A DNA stretch of 64,000 nucleotides from NCBI GenBank assembly GCA_019359505.1, contig JAHHHD010000006.1, forward strand, positions 124,001 through 188,000. The letters run 5' to 3'. The notes beneath the pieces are model-generated. The model saw nothing but the letters and a program-made list of their open reading frames with translations. It was not told the DNA's origin and did no database searches. Below are positions 10,614-20,172 of this stretch, one piece after another. Origin of the DNA: Drouetiella hepatica Uher 2000/2452 (GTDB taxonomy: Bacteria; Cyanobacteriota; Cyanobacteriia; Elainellales; Elainellaceae). The translations under genes and the position numbers were made by a program. Numbering within the stretch: the stretch's first letter is position 1; each line of letters starts with the position of its first letter.

Positions 10614-12831
10614 CTCTAATTGCAGGGATCAGTTGACTGGTCTTGCATAAATCAGTAGATGCAGTATGGACAGAAGGAAAGGTAGTGCGGAGGGGTGCAA
10701 GCTGAACTGCACAGGCTTTCAATTCAGGCTCTAGTGAGTCAGGACAGGCTTCTGGATGCATCAAGGCATTGACCTCTGCCTGATCTGCCCAAAGCGCACC
10801 CCAATGAATGGGCAGAAAAACGGTTCCAGGGGCGATCGCTCTCGTCACCACAGCCGGACAGTAGACAAACCCTCGACGTGAGCGGATCTCGACTAAACTC
10901 TTATCTTCAATGCCGAGCTTCTGGGCATCTCGCGGATGGATCTCCACGAAAGGATCAGGGTGCATTTGGCGAATCTTCTCTATTCTGCCTGTGCGAGCCT
11001 GAGTATGCCAATGTCCATATAGCCGACCCGTTGTCAGCACTAGCGGATATTGGTCATCAGGCGGTTCGGCAAGACCTTTGGAATGGTAGGCTCCGAAGCG
11101 GGCGCGCCCGTCAGGGGTAAGGAAATGGCGATCGGTATAAAGGCGCTGGGTGGGTTCGCCGTCCACAGGACAAGGCCACTGCGTCGGCCCATTTTCCTGA
11201 AGGTAGGCATGGCTGAGCGCCGTCTGATCACAAAAGCGATCGCGCGTCAGCTGAATAAACTCGCTGCGCACGTCCTCCGAAGACGAGAACTGGAACTGCT
11301 CGGCAAATCCCAGACGGCGACCCACCTCAGCAAAAATTTCCCAGTCTCCCCTAGCTTCGCCCATAGGACTACGGAAAGCAGGGCAATAGGTAACAGTACG
11401 CTCAGAATTAGTCATGGTTCCTGCTTTCTCACTCCACTGAGTGGCAGGCAGCAAAATATGGGCATAGGCAGCGGTTTCCGAAGGGTAGTAAGCGTCTTGA
11501 TAGACCGTCAGAGGCGATCGCCGCAACGCTTTTTTAGTGCGCTCCAAGTCTGGCATACTGACTGCCGGATTGGTTGCTGCAATCCAAAGAAATTCTACGG
11601 CCCCAGATTCTAATCCTGTGATCATCTCCCATGCCGATCGCCCAGGGTAAGGAGAAATACGGTCATTGGGCAAATGCCAAAACTGCTCAACTTCGGCTCT
11701 GTGCTGCGGATTTTTGACCGATCGGTATCCTGGCAGCAAATGAGACAAGCCACCTGCTTCCCGTCCGCCCATAGCATTGGGCTGTCCGGTGAGGGAAAAA
11801 GGCCCTGAGCCGGGTCTGCCGATCGTTCCGGTCATCAGGTGCAGGTTGATGATCGATCGCACTTTTGCTGTGCCTTCGCTGGACTGATTGATGCCCATTG
11901 ACCAGAGCGAAAGAATTTGCTGCGCCTCTTGCCAGTAGCGAGCTGCTGCCTCCACGTCTTCCGGCTGGACACCGCAGAGGTGGGCGACTCGCTGAGGCGG
12001 GTAATGCTCCAGCACCTTGGCGTACTCTGCAAAACCAGTAGTGCATTCATCGATAAAGGGCACATCGATCGCTCCCCATTTCAGCAGCAGATGCCCGATG
12101 CCGTTGAGCAGATCAATATCGCTGCCCGGATGGATAGCAAGATGCAAATCGGCAACATCCGCCGTTGGCGTAGCGCGCGGATCAACCACAATCATCTTGA
12201 CGTGAGGATTTTGCTTGTGGTGCTTGCGAAGGCGGTTAAAGGCGATCGGGTGACATTCCGCCATATTTGCGCCAATGATGAAGGCACAGTCGGTCAGCTC
12301 CAGATCGTCATAGCAGCAGGGTGGCCCATCTGAACCCAAGCTCTGCACGTAGCCTGCCACCGCCGAAGACATGCATAGGCGCGAGTTGGCATCAAAATTA
12401 TTGGTGCCCAAACAGCCTTTTATCAGCTTTTGAGCAACATAGTAATCCTCAGTCTGAAACTGACCAGAGCCATACATACAGAGGGCATCTGCTCCGCTAG
12501 TATGGCGCACCTTCTGCATGTGATTGACGATCCGATCGAGCACCTCATCCCAGCTTGCGACCCGAAACTCGTCATCTAGGGAGTCGCGCACCATAGGATA
12601 AAGCAGACGATCGCAGTTCAGCGGCTCCGCTACCGTCGCTCCCTTGACGCACACCATGCCTTGACTGGAGGGATGGGTGCGATCGCCTCGGACTTTCCAT
12701 TTCTCAACCTTTTGACCCTGGCTCAAACTGGGATTTTTAGAGGTGCCAGACGCACAATCCTCTACAGGCAAAACTTCTAAACCACAGCCAACACCACAGT
12801 AAGGGCAAAGGGTTTTGATGGGGGCAGTCAT
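10597..12831 (-). CDS. narB: Ferredoxin-dependent nitrate reductase NarB
   Basis: Reduces nitrate to nitrite with electrons from ferredoxin, in the cytoplasm. The N-terminal [16 protein letters not shown] and a later Cys in [14 protein letters not shown] give the CX2CX3C...C set for one [4Fe-4S] cluster. A Cys in [14 protein letters not shown] is positioned to ligate molybdenum in the bis-MGD cofactor. The C-terminal half has the molybdopterin dinucleotide-binding segment ([18 protein letters not shown]). Length 744 aa is normal. It is the last enzyme gene of the nirA-nrtABCD-narB cluster, 66 bases after nrtD. Confidence 0.96.
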   Translation of the reverse strand: MTAPIKTLCPYCGVGCGLEVLPVEDCASGTSKNPSLSQGQKVEKWKVRGDRTHPSSQGMVCVKGATVAEPLNCDRLLYPMVRDSLDDEFRVASWDEVLDRIVNHMQKVRHTSGADALCMYGSGQFQTEDYYVAQKLIKGCLGTNNFDANSRLCMSSAVAGYVQSLGSDGPPCCYDDLELTDCAFIIGANMAECHPIAFNRLRKHHKQNPHVKMIVVDPRATPTADVADLHLAIHPGSDIDLLNGIGHLLLKWGAIDVPFIDECTTGFAEYAKVLEHYPPQRVAHLCGVQPEDVEAAARYWQEAQQILSLWSMGINQSSEGTAKVRSIINLHLMTGTIGRPGSGPFSLTGQPNAMGGREAGGLSHLLPGYRSVKNPQHRAEVEQFWHLPNDRISPYPGRSAWEMITGLESGAVEFLWIAATNPAVSMPDLERTKKALRRSPLTVYQDAYYPSETAAYAHILLPATQWSEKAGTMTNSERTVTYCPAFRSPMGEARGDWEIFAEVGRRLGFAEQFQFSSSEDVRSEFIQLTRDRFCDQTALSHAYLQENGPTQWPCPVDGEPTQRLYTDRHFLTPDGRARFGAYHSKGLAEPPDDQYPLVLTTGRLYGHWHTQARTGRIEKIRQMHPDPFVEIHPRDAQKLGIEDKSLVEIRSRRGFVYCPAVVTRAIAPGTVFLPIHWGALWADQAEVNALMHPEACPDSLEPELKACAVQLAPLRTTFPSVHTASTDLCKTSQLIPAIRDVVHD

Positions 12832-12897
12832 TGGCTTTTCAGAGAGATGAAGGACGGGGAAATCAGGAGCGAAGCTGCAAAAATGGCTCAGCTCAGC

Positions 12898-13770
12898 CTA
12901 TTCATCGTCATCATGGGCATAGCGGCGATAGAGATAATCCAGCGCATAGTTACGCAGCTCGTAGTAGCGAGGATCTTCCATCACCTGGGTTCGGTTGCGA
13001 GGGCGGTGGAAAGGAATGTCTATGATTTCGCCAATTTTTGCCGCAGGGCCATTGGTCATCATGACAATGCGATCGGCTAAAAACAGCGCTTCGTCAATGT
13101 CGTGAGTAATCATCAGCACAGTACAGCGGTGATCCTGCCAAATTTTCAGCAGTTCCTCTTGCAGCTCCTCTTTTGTGATGGCATCTAGCGCCCCAAACGG
13201 CTCGTCCATAATCAGCACTTCAGGCCGGATAGACAGGGCACGAGCGATCGCCACTCGCTGCTTCATACCGCCCGACAGCTGCGCCGGACGCTTGGTCGCC
13301 GCCTCAGTCAATCCCACCATTTCCAGATGCTCCCACACCTGAGCCGCCCGTTCTGCCTTGGGCTTGTCTGGGAAAGCTGCCTTGACCGCCAGATCGACAT
13401 TTTCGTAGGCGGTTTTCCAGGGCAGCAAACAGTAGTTTTGAAACACCACCATCCGATCAGGCCCCGGCTGGGTGATGAGGCGATCGCCCACTCGCACTTC
13501 CCCGGTAGTCGGCGTTGCGAACCCAGACACCATATTGAGCAGCGTCGTTTTGCCGCAGCCCGAATGCCCAATCAGGCAAATGAATTCCCCTTCCTGAATC
13601 TCCAGATCAACGCCATCCAGAACGGTGTAAGGGCCCCTAGGCGTTGGATAAACCTTGGAGACATTTTTGATGCTCAAAAACGATCCAGTTTCGAGCTTAG
13701 GAGAACCACTTGAAGTTTTGCTATCAAGGATTTGCATAGGTTGCGTGGGGTCAGAGAGATTAGCAGACAT
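12898..13770 (-). CDS. nrtD: Nitrate/nitrite ABC transporter ATPase NrtD
   Basis: ATPase subunit of the high-affinity nitrate/nitrite importer. Walker A is GHSGCGKTT, the Q-loop is in VVFQNYCLLPW, the ABC signature is LSGGMKQR, Walker B is VLIMDEPFGALDA, and the switch His is in MITHDIDEA. It ends with an acidic YAHDDDE tail. At 290 aa it is a single-domain ATPase, unlike NrtC next door, and it pairs with NrtC as an unequal dimer on the NrtB permease. Confidence 0.95.
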   Translation of the reverse strand: MSANLSDPTQPMQILDSKTSSGSPKLETGSFLSIKNVSKVYPTPRGPYTVLDGVDLEIQEGEFICLIGHSGCGKTTLLNMVSGFATPTTGEVRVGDRLITQPGPDRMVVFQNYCLLPWKTAYENVDLAVKAAFPDKPKAERAAQVWEHLEMVGLTEAATKRPAQLSGGMKQRVAIARALSIRPEVLIMDEPFGALDAITKEELQEELLKIWQDHRCTVLMITHDIDEALFLADRIVMMTNGPAAKIGEIIDIPFHRPRNRTQVMEDPRYYELRNYALDYLYRRYAHDDDE

Positions 13771-13816
13771 GAGCAGATTAAAAATTCACAAGTGGAAGAC
13801 AAAAATTCCTAGAGTC

Positions 13817-15838
13817 CTAAGCCACCTTCAGCTTCTCAGAGATAGCGGCATCTAGCGGAATTTCCACAACACGATAGTCGTGGCGAATATCAAAGCTTTC
13901 GATATAGCTGATGGGGTCATCTGGGTCAAACATCACGCCGTCAAATAGAGCAAAAGGCTGACGAGACGGTTCGCTCCTAGGCAGCTCTAGTTGCTTCGTA
14001 GCCTCCCAAAACAGATCCAGTCGGCGGACTCGTTCGATCACCTCAATCCAGTTTTTGGGGAAAGGCGTGATACCCCAGCGCGCGAACTGAGTGAGAATCC
14101 ACAGCGCCTCGCTCCGACTAGGAAAGTTGGCGTTATCGACAAAGAACTGGTTGAACCGCAGCATTTGCTGAGGCGGTTGGTCAGTGCCAAACTGGTAGGG
14201 ATCGATGAAGCCAGGGCGGGTAAAAACTGGGTCAGTTCCTAAATATTCAGGGCGGCAGAGCAATTCTAAAACCTCTTCTCGGTTGCGGCGATCGTCGCAA
14301 TATTCGCAAGCTTCAATCAACGCCTTGACGAGCGCAATATGGGTCTTGGGATATTTTTCTGACCAGTCTTCCCGGATGCCCAGCACCTTTTCTGGATGAC
14401 CTGCCCATAGATCCATATCCGTTTGGATGACAAAGCCTGTGCCTTCATGTACTGAGTAAGAATTCCAAGGTTCCCCAGAACAGTAGCCATCAATATTGCC
14501 CGCCTTCAAGTTTGCCGCCATTTGGGGGGGCGGGATCATTTTGAGGCTGACATCGCGATCGGGATCGATACCGCCTGAAGCCAGCCAGTGCCGCAATAGC
14601 AGGTTGTGCATCGACGTGGGGTGCACCATGCCCAGCACATGATTTTTATCGTGGGTCTGATACAGCACCGTTTTCAGGTCGGCAAGCGATCGCACGCCTT
14701 GGTCATAGAGGCTCTTGCTGAGGGTAATCGCATTACCGTTACGGCTTACCACCATTGCCGTAATCATGGGGACGGGTGTTTTGTCCCCTGCCCCTAGAGT
14801 CAGCGCCAGCGGCATCCCGGCAACCATTTGGGCTGCATCCAGGCGATCGGACACCACGCCTTCCATGACTGACTTCCAGCTGGGTTCTCGCACTAAATTG
14901 ACTTGCTCTAAACCATGCTTATTGAAAAAGCCCTTTTCCTGCGCCACAATCAGCGGGGCGCAGTCGGTGAGTGGAATAAAGCCAATGTTCAAGTTGATTT
15001 TCTCTAGCCCGTTCGCAGCAATGACTGCGGGTGCTGCCTTGACCCGTTTGGATACCCGCTTTTGCTGGTTGAGAAAATAGACAATCTCATTACGCATCGC
15101 GTAATAAGTGGGGTGATTCACAACCTCTAACCGACGGCGCGGACGCGGGATATCCACCTCCAAGATCTGACCGATATGGGCTTCGGGACCAGTGGTCAGC
15201 ATGACGACGCGATCGGACAGCAGCAGCGCCTCATCCACATCATGGGTTACCATGACCGCCGTGACTTCATTTTCCTGGCAAATCTGCATCAGCTTTTCCT
15301 GCATGTTGCCCCGCGTCAGGGCATCTAGCGCCCCAAAGGGTTCATCTAGCAGCAATAGCTTGGGGCGCAGGGCTAAACCTCTGGCAATCGCCACCCGCTG
15401 CTTCATGCCACCCGACAGCTCATGGGGAAACTTGTCGGCAGCAGGGCGCAGATTCACAATGTCAATGTGATGTTCAATAATCTCATGCCGCTCCTGCTTC
15501 GGGAGATGCTTCAGAGCCGCATCGACGGCCAAAGCGATGTTTTGCCGCACCGTTCGCCAAGGCAGCAGCGAATAGTTCTGAAAGATCACCATGCGATCGG
15601 GTCCTGGCTGAGTCACTTCCTTGCCCTCCAGAACCACCCCTCCTGAAGAGGCGCGATCAAGACCTGCAATGATGTTGAGCAATGTAGACTTACCGCAGCC
15701 CGAGTGACCAATCAGGGAGACAAATTCGCCCTTCTGAATCTTCAGGTCAATATTTCTAATCGCCACATATTCACCGCCACCTGGGAGAGAAAAGATGCGA
15801 TCGACGCTATCGATTTCAACGAATGCAGGAGTAGACAT
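13817..15838 (-). CDS. nrtC: Nitrate ABC transporter ATPase with substrate-binding-like C-domain, NrtC
   Basis: The start is ATG 15838 (MSTPAFVEIDSVDRIF), the family start; an extended start at 15952 would overlap nrtB by 40 bases and adds unrelated residues. Residues 1 to about 260 are an ABC ATPase (GHSGCGKST, LSGGMKQR, LLLDEPFGALDA). After about 290 the protein becomes an NrtA-like binding domain (NIGFIPLTDCAPLIVAQEKGF). In the known NrtC this domain mediates ammonium-dependent inhibition of transport. Length is about 673 aa. It lies in the operon between nrtB and nrtD. Confidence 0.95.
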   Translation of the reverse strand: MSTPAFVEIDSVDRIFSLPGGGEYVAIRNIDLKIQKGEFVSLIGHSGCGKSTLLNIIAGLDRASSGGVVLEGKEVTQPGPDRMVIFQNYSLLPWRTVRQNIALAVDAALKHLPKQERHEIIEHHIDIVNLRPAADKFPHELSGGMKQRVAIARGLALRPKLLLLDEPFGALDALTRGNMQEKLMQICQENEVTAVMVTHDVDEALLLSDRVVMLTTGPEAHIGQILEVDIPRPRRRLEVVNHPTYYAMRNEIVYFLNQQKRVSKRVKAAPAVIAANGLEKINLNIGFIPLTDCAPLIVAQEKGFFNKHGLEQVNLVREPSWKSVMEGVVSDRLDAAQMVAGMPLALTLGAGDKTPVPMITAMVVSRNGNAITLSKSLYDQGVRSLADLKTVLYQTHDKNHVLGMVHPTSMHNLLLRHWLASGGIDPDRDVSLKMIPPPQMAANLKAGNIDGYCSGEPWNSYSVHEGTGFVIQTDMDLWAGHPEKVLGIREDWSEKYPKTHIALVKALIEACEYCDDRRNREEVLELLCRPEYLGTDPVFTRPGFIDPYQFGTDQPPQQMLRFNQFFVDNANFPSRSEALWILTQFARWGITPFPKNWIEVIERVRRLDLFWEATKQLELPRSEPSRQPFALFDGVMFDPDDPISYIESFDIRHDYRVVEIPLDAAISEKLKVA

Positions 15839-15912
15839 AGAAGAGAAAATGAATGAAGGGCGTAGGTTCCGTCTGTGGTTTTGTCTGCTTTGCGAGGACA
15901 AAGCTTTGCTGA

Positions 15913-16752
15913 CTATCTCTGCTCGCCGGGAGCCACTAAACGACCGACCCAAGCCACAATCTTGTCGAGCAGCAGTCCCACCAGACCCACAACGACGATC
16001 GCCAAAATGATTTGACTTGTGCTGTTGTCGTTACCTGCGTTGTAGGCATCCCAGATAAAGAATCCGATGCCGCCATCTGCTTTCAACATCTCGGCAGCAA
16101 CGATGGCAAGCCAAGATAAACCGATACCAATCCGCAGACCTGAGAACACATAAGGAACCGTTGCAGGCACCAAAATGTTCATCACATATTCTGGCAGAGA
16201 GAGCTGCAAAACCCGCGCTACGTTTTTGTAGTCACTGGGAATCTGCTGCACGCCCAGCGCCGTGTTGATGATGATTGGCCAGACCGCCGTGATAAAGATG
16301 ACGTAGATAGCAGCACGATCGTTGTTTTGAAAAAACAGCAGCGCCAGAGGCATCCAGGCAAGGGGAGGAACCGTCCTCAAGACCTGAATAATTGGGTCAA
16401 GACCCTTGCGAACAAAGGGAACTCCTCCCACTACGGCACCCACGGCAACGCCCACAATGGCGGCAAGTGCATAACCCATTAATACCCGCTGAAGGCTAAT
16501 CAGAATCTGCCACCCCAACCCTTTGTCTGTTCCCCCATTATCAAAAAATGGGTTGGTCAGATAAGGATCAAACGTTTGAGCAATCACTTTGATGGGGCTA
16601 GGCAATGCCGAGTCATCGCTGAAACAAAGTAATTGCCAGACGGTCAGCAACACTCCGACGAACAGCGCCGGGGGGAAAATAGCCTGCCAGATCTTGCCAA
16701 ATGCCACCGAGGTCTTGGAGGCAGGACTGGGTCGAGAAAGAGCTGTCGTCAT
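15913..16752 (-). CDS. nrtB: Nitrate ABC transporter permease NrtB
   Basis: Inner-membrane permease with about six hydrophobic helices (for example FPPALFVGVLLTVWQLLCF, GYALAAIVGVAVGAVVGG, LAIVVVGLVGLLLDKIVAWV). The ABC-coupling loop is readable as EYVMNILVPATVPYVFSGLRIGIGLSW, the EAA-type motif that docks onto the ATPases. Length 279 aa is family-normal. It follows nrtA after 161 bases that contain a hairpin, which may reduce expression relative to the binding protein. Confidence 0.94.
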   Translation of the reverse strand: MTTALSRPSPASKTSVAFGKIWQAIFPPALFVGVLLTVWQLLCFSDDSALPSPIKVIAQTFDPYLTNPFFDNGGTDKGLGWQILISLQRVLMGYALAAIVGVAVGAVVGGVPFVRKGLDPIIQVLRTVPPLAWMPLALLFFQNNDRAAIYVIFITAVWPIIINTALGVQQIPSDYKNVARVLQLSLPEYVMNILVPATVPYVFSGLRIGIGLSWLAIVAAEMLKADGGIGFFIWDAYNAGNDNSTSQIILAIVVVGLVGLLLDKIVAWVGRLVAPGEQR

Positions 16753-16876
16753 GAATCAAACTTCCTGGTGTTGGCTTGTGTAAGGAGCTTGCGAAGGTGA
16801 CTTGTGAAGTCAAATCGTTTCTCTAGGCTACGGTCTTCATTTCAACGCAATGGTCTTTAAAGCTACGGTCTTCAAA

Positions 16877-16905
16877 GTAGGGACATGGCATTGTCATGTC
16901 CCTAC
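16877..16905 (-). terminator. Hairpin between nrtA and nrtB
   Basis: GTAGGGACATG pairs perfectly with CATGTCCCTAC around a 7-nt loop. It sits just after the nrtA stop inside the operon, without a T tract. Such intra-operon stems commonly act as partial terminators or mRNA stabilisers, so that the binding protein exceeds the permease. Nearby, CTACGGTCTTCA is repeated at about 16828 and 16863. Confidence 0.6.
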
Positions 16906-16913
16906 ATGAACTC

Positions 16914-18239
16914 TTAAATCTTTTTGATCTTGAGTTCCTTTAAATAGTCTGCGGGTTTCTCGAAATCAAACTTGGTGCCGTCAAAGAAACTCTCGACTCC
17001 TCGCGTATCTTTTGCGGGAATTGCCGCAGACTGACCAATCGCCTTAGCCGCATCCTTCCAAATATCCTCGCGGTTAACGGCATCCACCAGCTTCTTGACA
17101 TCGGTATCAGCAGGCAGTTTGCCCCAGCGCATGTTTTCCGTTACAAACCAGGTGTCATGACTCTTGAAGGGGAAGGATGCCGACTCGCGCCAGAACTTCA
17201 TTAGCAAGTCGCTCTTTTCTAGAGTGCGCCCGTCGCCGAAGTCAAAGTTGCCTTTCGATCGCTCCAAAATATCTTTGACCGGAGCTTTGACGTACTTATC
17301 CTTTGAGAGAATTTCGCACATCTCCTGCTTGTTGGCATCGTCATCACACCAAATCTGTGCCTCTTGGATCGCCATCACTAGCGCTTGGGTCGCCTTTGGG
17401 TTCTTGTCTACCCAGTCCGCCCGCATTGTGAAAGCCTTCTCAGGATGCCCCTTCCAAATCTCACCTGTTGTCACTGCCGTGTAGCCCAGCTTTTTGCTCA
17501 CCAGACGACCGGGCCAAGGCTCGCCGACGCAGAAAGCATCCATGGTCTTCGATTCCATGTTGGCGACCATCTGCGGAGGCGGAATTACTACAATGTCTAC
17601 ATCCGTTTCAGGGTTAATGCCGCCAGCCGCTAGCCAGTAGCGCGTCCACAGATCATGGTTACCGCCTGGAAAAGTGACAGCCGCCTTGAACTTTTGACCC
17701 GCAGCTTTACGCTGCTCAATCACTGGTTTTAGCAGCGAGCTGTCGGCACCCACCTTCAGAGCCTTGAACTCGTTGGAGAGAGAAATGCCCTGTCCGTCAG
17801 TGTTGAGCCGTGCCAAAACGTACATCGGCAAGGGCTTATTGTTTTTGGTCTTACCTGAAGCAAACTGGTAAGGCATGGGCGACAGAATATGTGCTCCATC
17901 AATACCGCCATTGGCTGAGCCTAGCTCTAGGTTGTCGCGGGTAACAGCCCAGGAGGTTTGCTTGCCCACAGAAACGTCGGTCATACCATACTTGGCAAAA
18001 TAGCCTTTCTCTAGCGCAACCACCAAAGGTGCACAGTCGGTCAGGGCAATAAATCCCAGCTTTGCCGTTGCGGTTTCAGGCACAGCGCCATTAGAAACTG
18101 GGCTAGGAGAAGCACCCGCCGCAGCGCTGGGGCTAGCAGAAGTATTGGTTGTGGTGGAAGTGCAGCCGTGAATAAAGGCTGTTGCCGCAGTTGCAGCGCC
18201 AGCAGTTGCTAGAAAATTGCGTCTGGTCAGTTTTGACAT
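16914..18239 (-). CDS. nrtA: Nitrate/nitrite-binding lipoprotein NrtA
   Basis: The start is ATG 18239 (MSKLTRRNFLATAG). The N-terminus has twin arginines and a lipobox ending FIHGC, followed by a Ser/Ala/Pro-rich linker, so the mature protein should be a lipid-anchored periplasmic receptor. The core has the family text LGFIALTDCAPLVVALEKGYF and VVIPPPQMVANMESKTMDAFCVGEPW. It delivers nitrate and nitrite to NrtB. It is the second gene after nirA, 141 bases downstream. Length is about 441 aa. Confidence 0.95.
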   Translation of the reverse strand: MSKLTRRNFLATAGAATAATAFIHGCTSTTTNTSASPSAAAGASPSPVSNGAVPETATAKLGFIALTDCAPLVVALEKGYFAKYGMTDVSVGKQTSWAVTRDNLELGSANGGIDGAHILSPMPYQFASGKTKNNKPLPMYVLARLNTDGQGISLSNEFKALKVGADSSLLKPVIEQRKAAGQKFKAAVTFPGGNHDLWTRYWLAAGGINPETDVDIVVIPPPQMVANMESKTMDAFCVGEPWPGRLVSKKLGYTAVTTGEIWKGHPEKAFTMRADWVDKNPKATQALVMAIQEAQIWCDDDANKQEMCEILSKDKYVKAPVKDILERSKGNFDFGDGRTLEKSDLLMKFWRESASFPFKSHDTWFVTENMRWGKLPADTDVKKLVDAVNREDIWKDAAKAIGQSAAIPAKDTRGVESFFDGTKFDFEKPADYLKELKIKKI

Positions 18240-18380
18240 GAATAATTTACCGCTTCCAAGTTCAATAGTGTGTTGCGCGAGGCTCGACTTGGGCAATCAG
18301 GGAACCTATGCCTGAGTCGAGCAGGGGGAGAATGTGAGAATGCCTATCGTTCAAAAACGGTGTTAGAACCGTCAAGAACT

Positions 18381-19919
18381 TCAGCTTTTGCTGTGAGCAC
18401 CAAACTGCTCAATCAGCAAATTTTTGAGCACAGGCTTCAGGTCATCGCAGGGAATTCCTTTTTGTGCGCAGGTGCCAAGATGGGCATCTTTGCCTACCTT
18501 GCCACCCATGAACAAATCAACGCCTTCAGCCGTTTGACCCTCTTTGCGAACTTTTGTCCCCATTAAACCAATATCGGCAACCTGGGGCTGTCCGCAAGAG
18601 TTAGGACACCCTGTCCAGTGAATGCGTACCGGGCGAGTCAGCTCTACTTCAGATTCCAACTCTCGGATCAGGGCGAGCGCCCGATTCTTGGTTTCAATCA
18701 AAGCAAAGTTGCAGAACTGTGAACCCGTACAGGACACTAGCGATCGCATTAGGGGAGTCGGGGCGATCGAAAACTTTTCTAGAATCGGCTCCTGCAGCAA
18801 CGCCTCCAATCGAGAATCTGGAACGTTAGCAATTACCAGATTTTGCTCAACCGTCAGGCGCATCTCACCATCGCCGTAAACTTCCGCCAGTCGAGCTAGC
18901 TCAAACATATCGTCGGCAAACAGACGACCTACAGGAATGTGGAGTCCCACATAGCTCAGCCCAGCTTGCTTTTGAGGAAACACACCAATGTGATCGCGCT
19001 TGTCCCAGTCCATCTCGTCTTTATCGGCAGCGGTTGCCAGAGGAATACCGATCCGCTGCTCGACCTCGGCGCGAAATTTCTCTAGACCCCACTCGTCAAT
19101 CAGCCACATCAGGCGAGATTTTTGGCGGTTGGCGCGCAGACCGTGATCTCGGTACACTTCCAAAATGGCGCGGCAGAGAGCCACCACCGCTTCAGGAGCC
19201 ACCCAGACATTCATTGGAATTGCCGCTTCGCAGCGCTTGGCTGAGAAGAATCCACCCACTAAAACATTGAAGCCAAACTGCTGATCTTTGAAAGCAGGCA
19301 CGAAAGCAATGTCGTTGATTTCGGCATGAATGGAGTTGTCTCGCCCCCCCTCGATCGCAATATTAAATTTTCGGGGCAGGTTAGAAAACTCCGGGTTGCC
19401 TTCGCCACCGCTGGTAATCATATCCTGCACCTGTCGAGCCAACTGACGCACATCCATCATCTCATCGGCATCCAGTCCGGCGATCGGCGAGGTTGTGATA
19501 TTGCGAACATTATCCATACCCGACTGAATGCTGGTCATCTCGACTGCCTTCAGGCGACGGAAGATGTCGGGCACATCCTCAATCCGGATGCCCCGGAGCT
19601 GGAGGTTTTGGCGCGTCGTGATATCGGCGTTGCCATCTTCCCCATAGCGCTGGACAATTTCTGCCAGAACCCGCATTTGCTGCGCCGTCAGAAGCCCTGC
19701 GGGTAGCCGCAATCGCATCATGAACTTTCCGGGAGTGACAGGGCGAAAGAATATGCCCAACCACTTCAGGCGATGATCGCGATCGATCTCATCCATGATT
19801 TCCCAGCCGACTTGAGCAAAATGCTCAAGCTCTTGCCTCACTTCCAGTCCATCCTTCTCGACTTTGAGCTTTTCAAACTTATTAAGGCTGGCAGCTTGGT
19901 TAGCTATCACACTAGTCAC
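18381..19919 (-). CDS. nirA: Ferredoxin-nitrite reductase NirA
   Basis: Six-electron reduction of nitrite to ammonium with ferredoxin. The cluster/siroheme ligands are CTGSQFC (CX5C) and GCPNSC (CX3C). The substrate-side segments TTRQNLQLRGI and NLPRKFNIAIEGG are intact. I chose GTG 19919 (VTSVIANQAASLNKFEKL) because AGGAG lies ten bases upstream; a further GTG at 19910 and an upstream GTG at 19955 are alternatives. About 512 aa. It is the first gene of the nitrate cluster, behind an NtcA-type promoter. Confidence 0.94.
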   Translation of the reverse strand: MTSVIANQAASLNKFEKLKVEKDGLEVRQELEHFAQVGWEIMDEIDRDHRLKWLGIFFRPVTPGKFMMRLRLPAGLLTAQQMRVLAEIVQRYGEDGNADITTRQNLQLRGIRIEDVPDIFRRLKAVEMTSIQSGMDNVRNITTSPIAGLDADEMMDVRQLARQVQDMITSGGEGNPEFSNLPRKFNIAIEGGRDNSIHAEINDIAFVPAFKDQQFGFNVLVGGFFSAKRCEAAIPMNVWVAPEAVVALCRAILEVYRDHGLRANRQKSRLMWLIDEWGLEKFRAEVEQRIGIPLATAADKDEMDWDKRDHIGVFPQKQAGLSYVGLHIPVGRLFADDMFELARLAEVYGDGEMRLTVEQNLVIANVPDSRLEALLQEPILEKFSIAPTPLMRSLVSCTGSQFCNFALIETKNRALALIRELESEVELTRPVRIHWTGCPNSCGQPQVADIGLMGTKVRKEGQTAEGVDLFMGGKVGKDAHLGTCAQKGIPCDDLKPVLKNLLIEQFGAHSKS

Positions 19920-19976
19920 GGCGGTTGTTCTCCTGGTCTGGCACGGCGATCGCACGTCTTGATCCGATTTGTTGTT

Positions 19977-20018
19977 AGGTTAAAGATATTCAAGACTTGA
20001 GTTCGTAGCGATAGTTAC
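19977..20018 (-). promoter_or_regulatory. NtcA-activated promoter of nirA
   Basis: On the minus strand GTAACTATCGCTAC (20018-20005) matches the NtcA site GTAN8TAC. Exactly 22 bases further, TAACCT (19982-19977) fits the TAN3T -10 box. That spacing is typical for class II NtcA-activated promoters, which use NtcA in place of a -35 box. The transcript would begin about 50 bases before the nirA GTG. Activation in nitrogen limitation is therefore expected. Confidence 0.85.
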
Positions 20019-20172
20019 AAAAAACTAAGCTGTATACTTTTTGTGCATATTCGCCATACAAGAACTGCATTTATACAGAACTTCCGTTTGTAAGCAATAG
20101 ATTTAAATTCGCGTACTGAGCTGACAAACTATTAGTTCCAACCCTTAATTTCCAAGACTCTAAATTAAGCCC

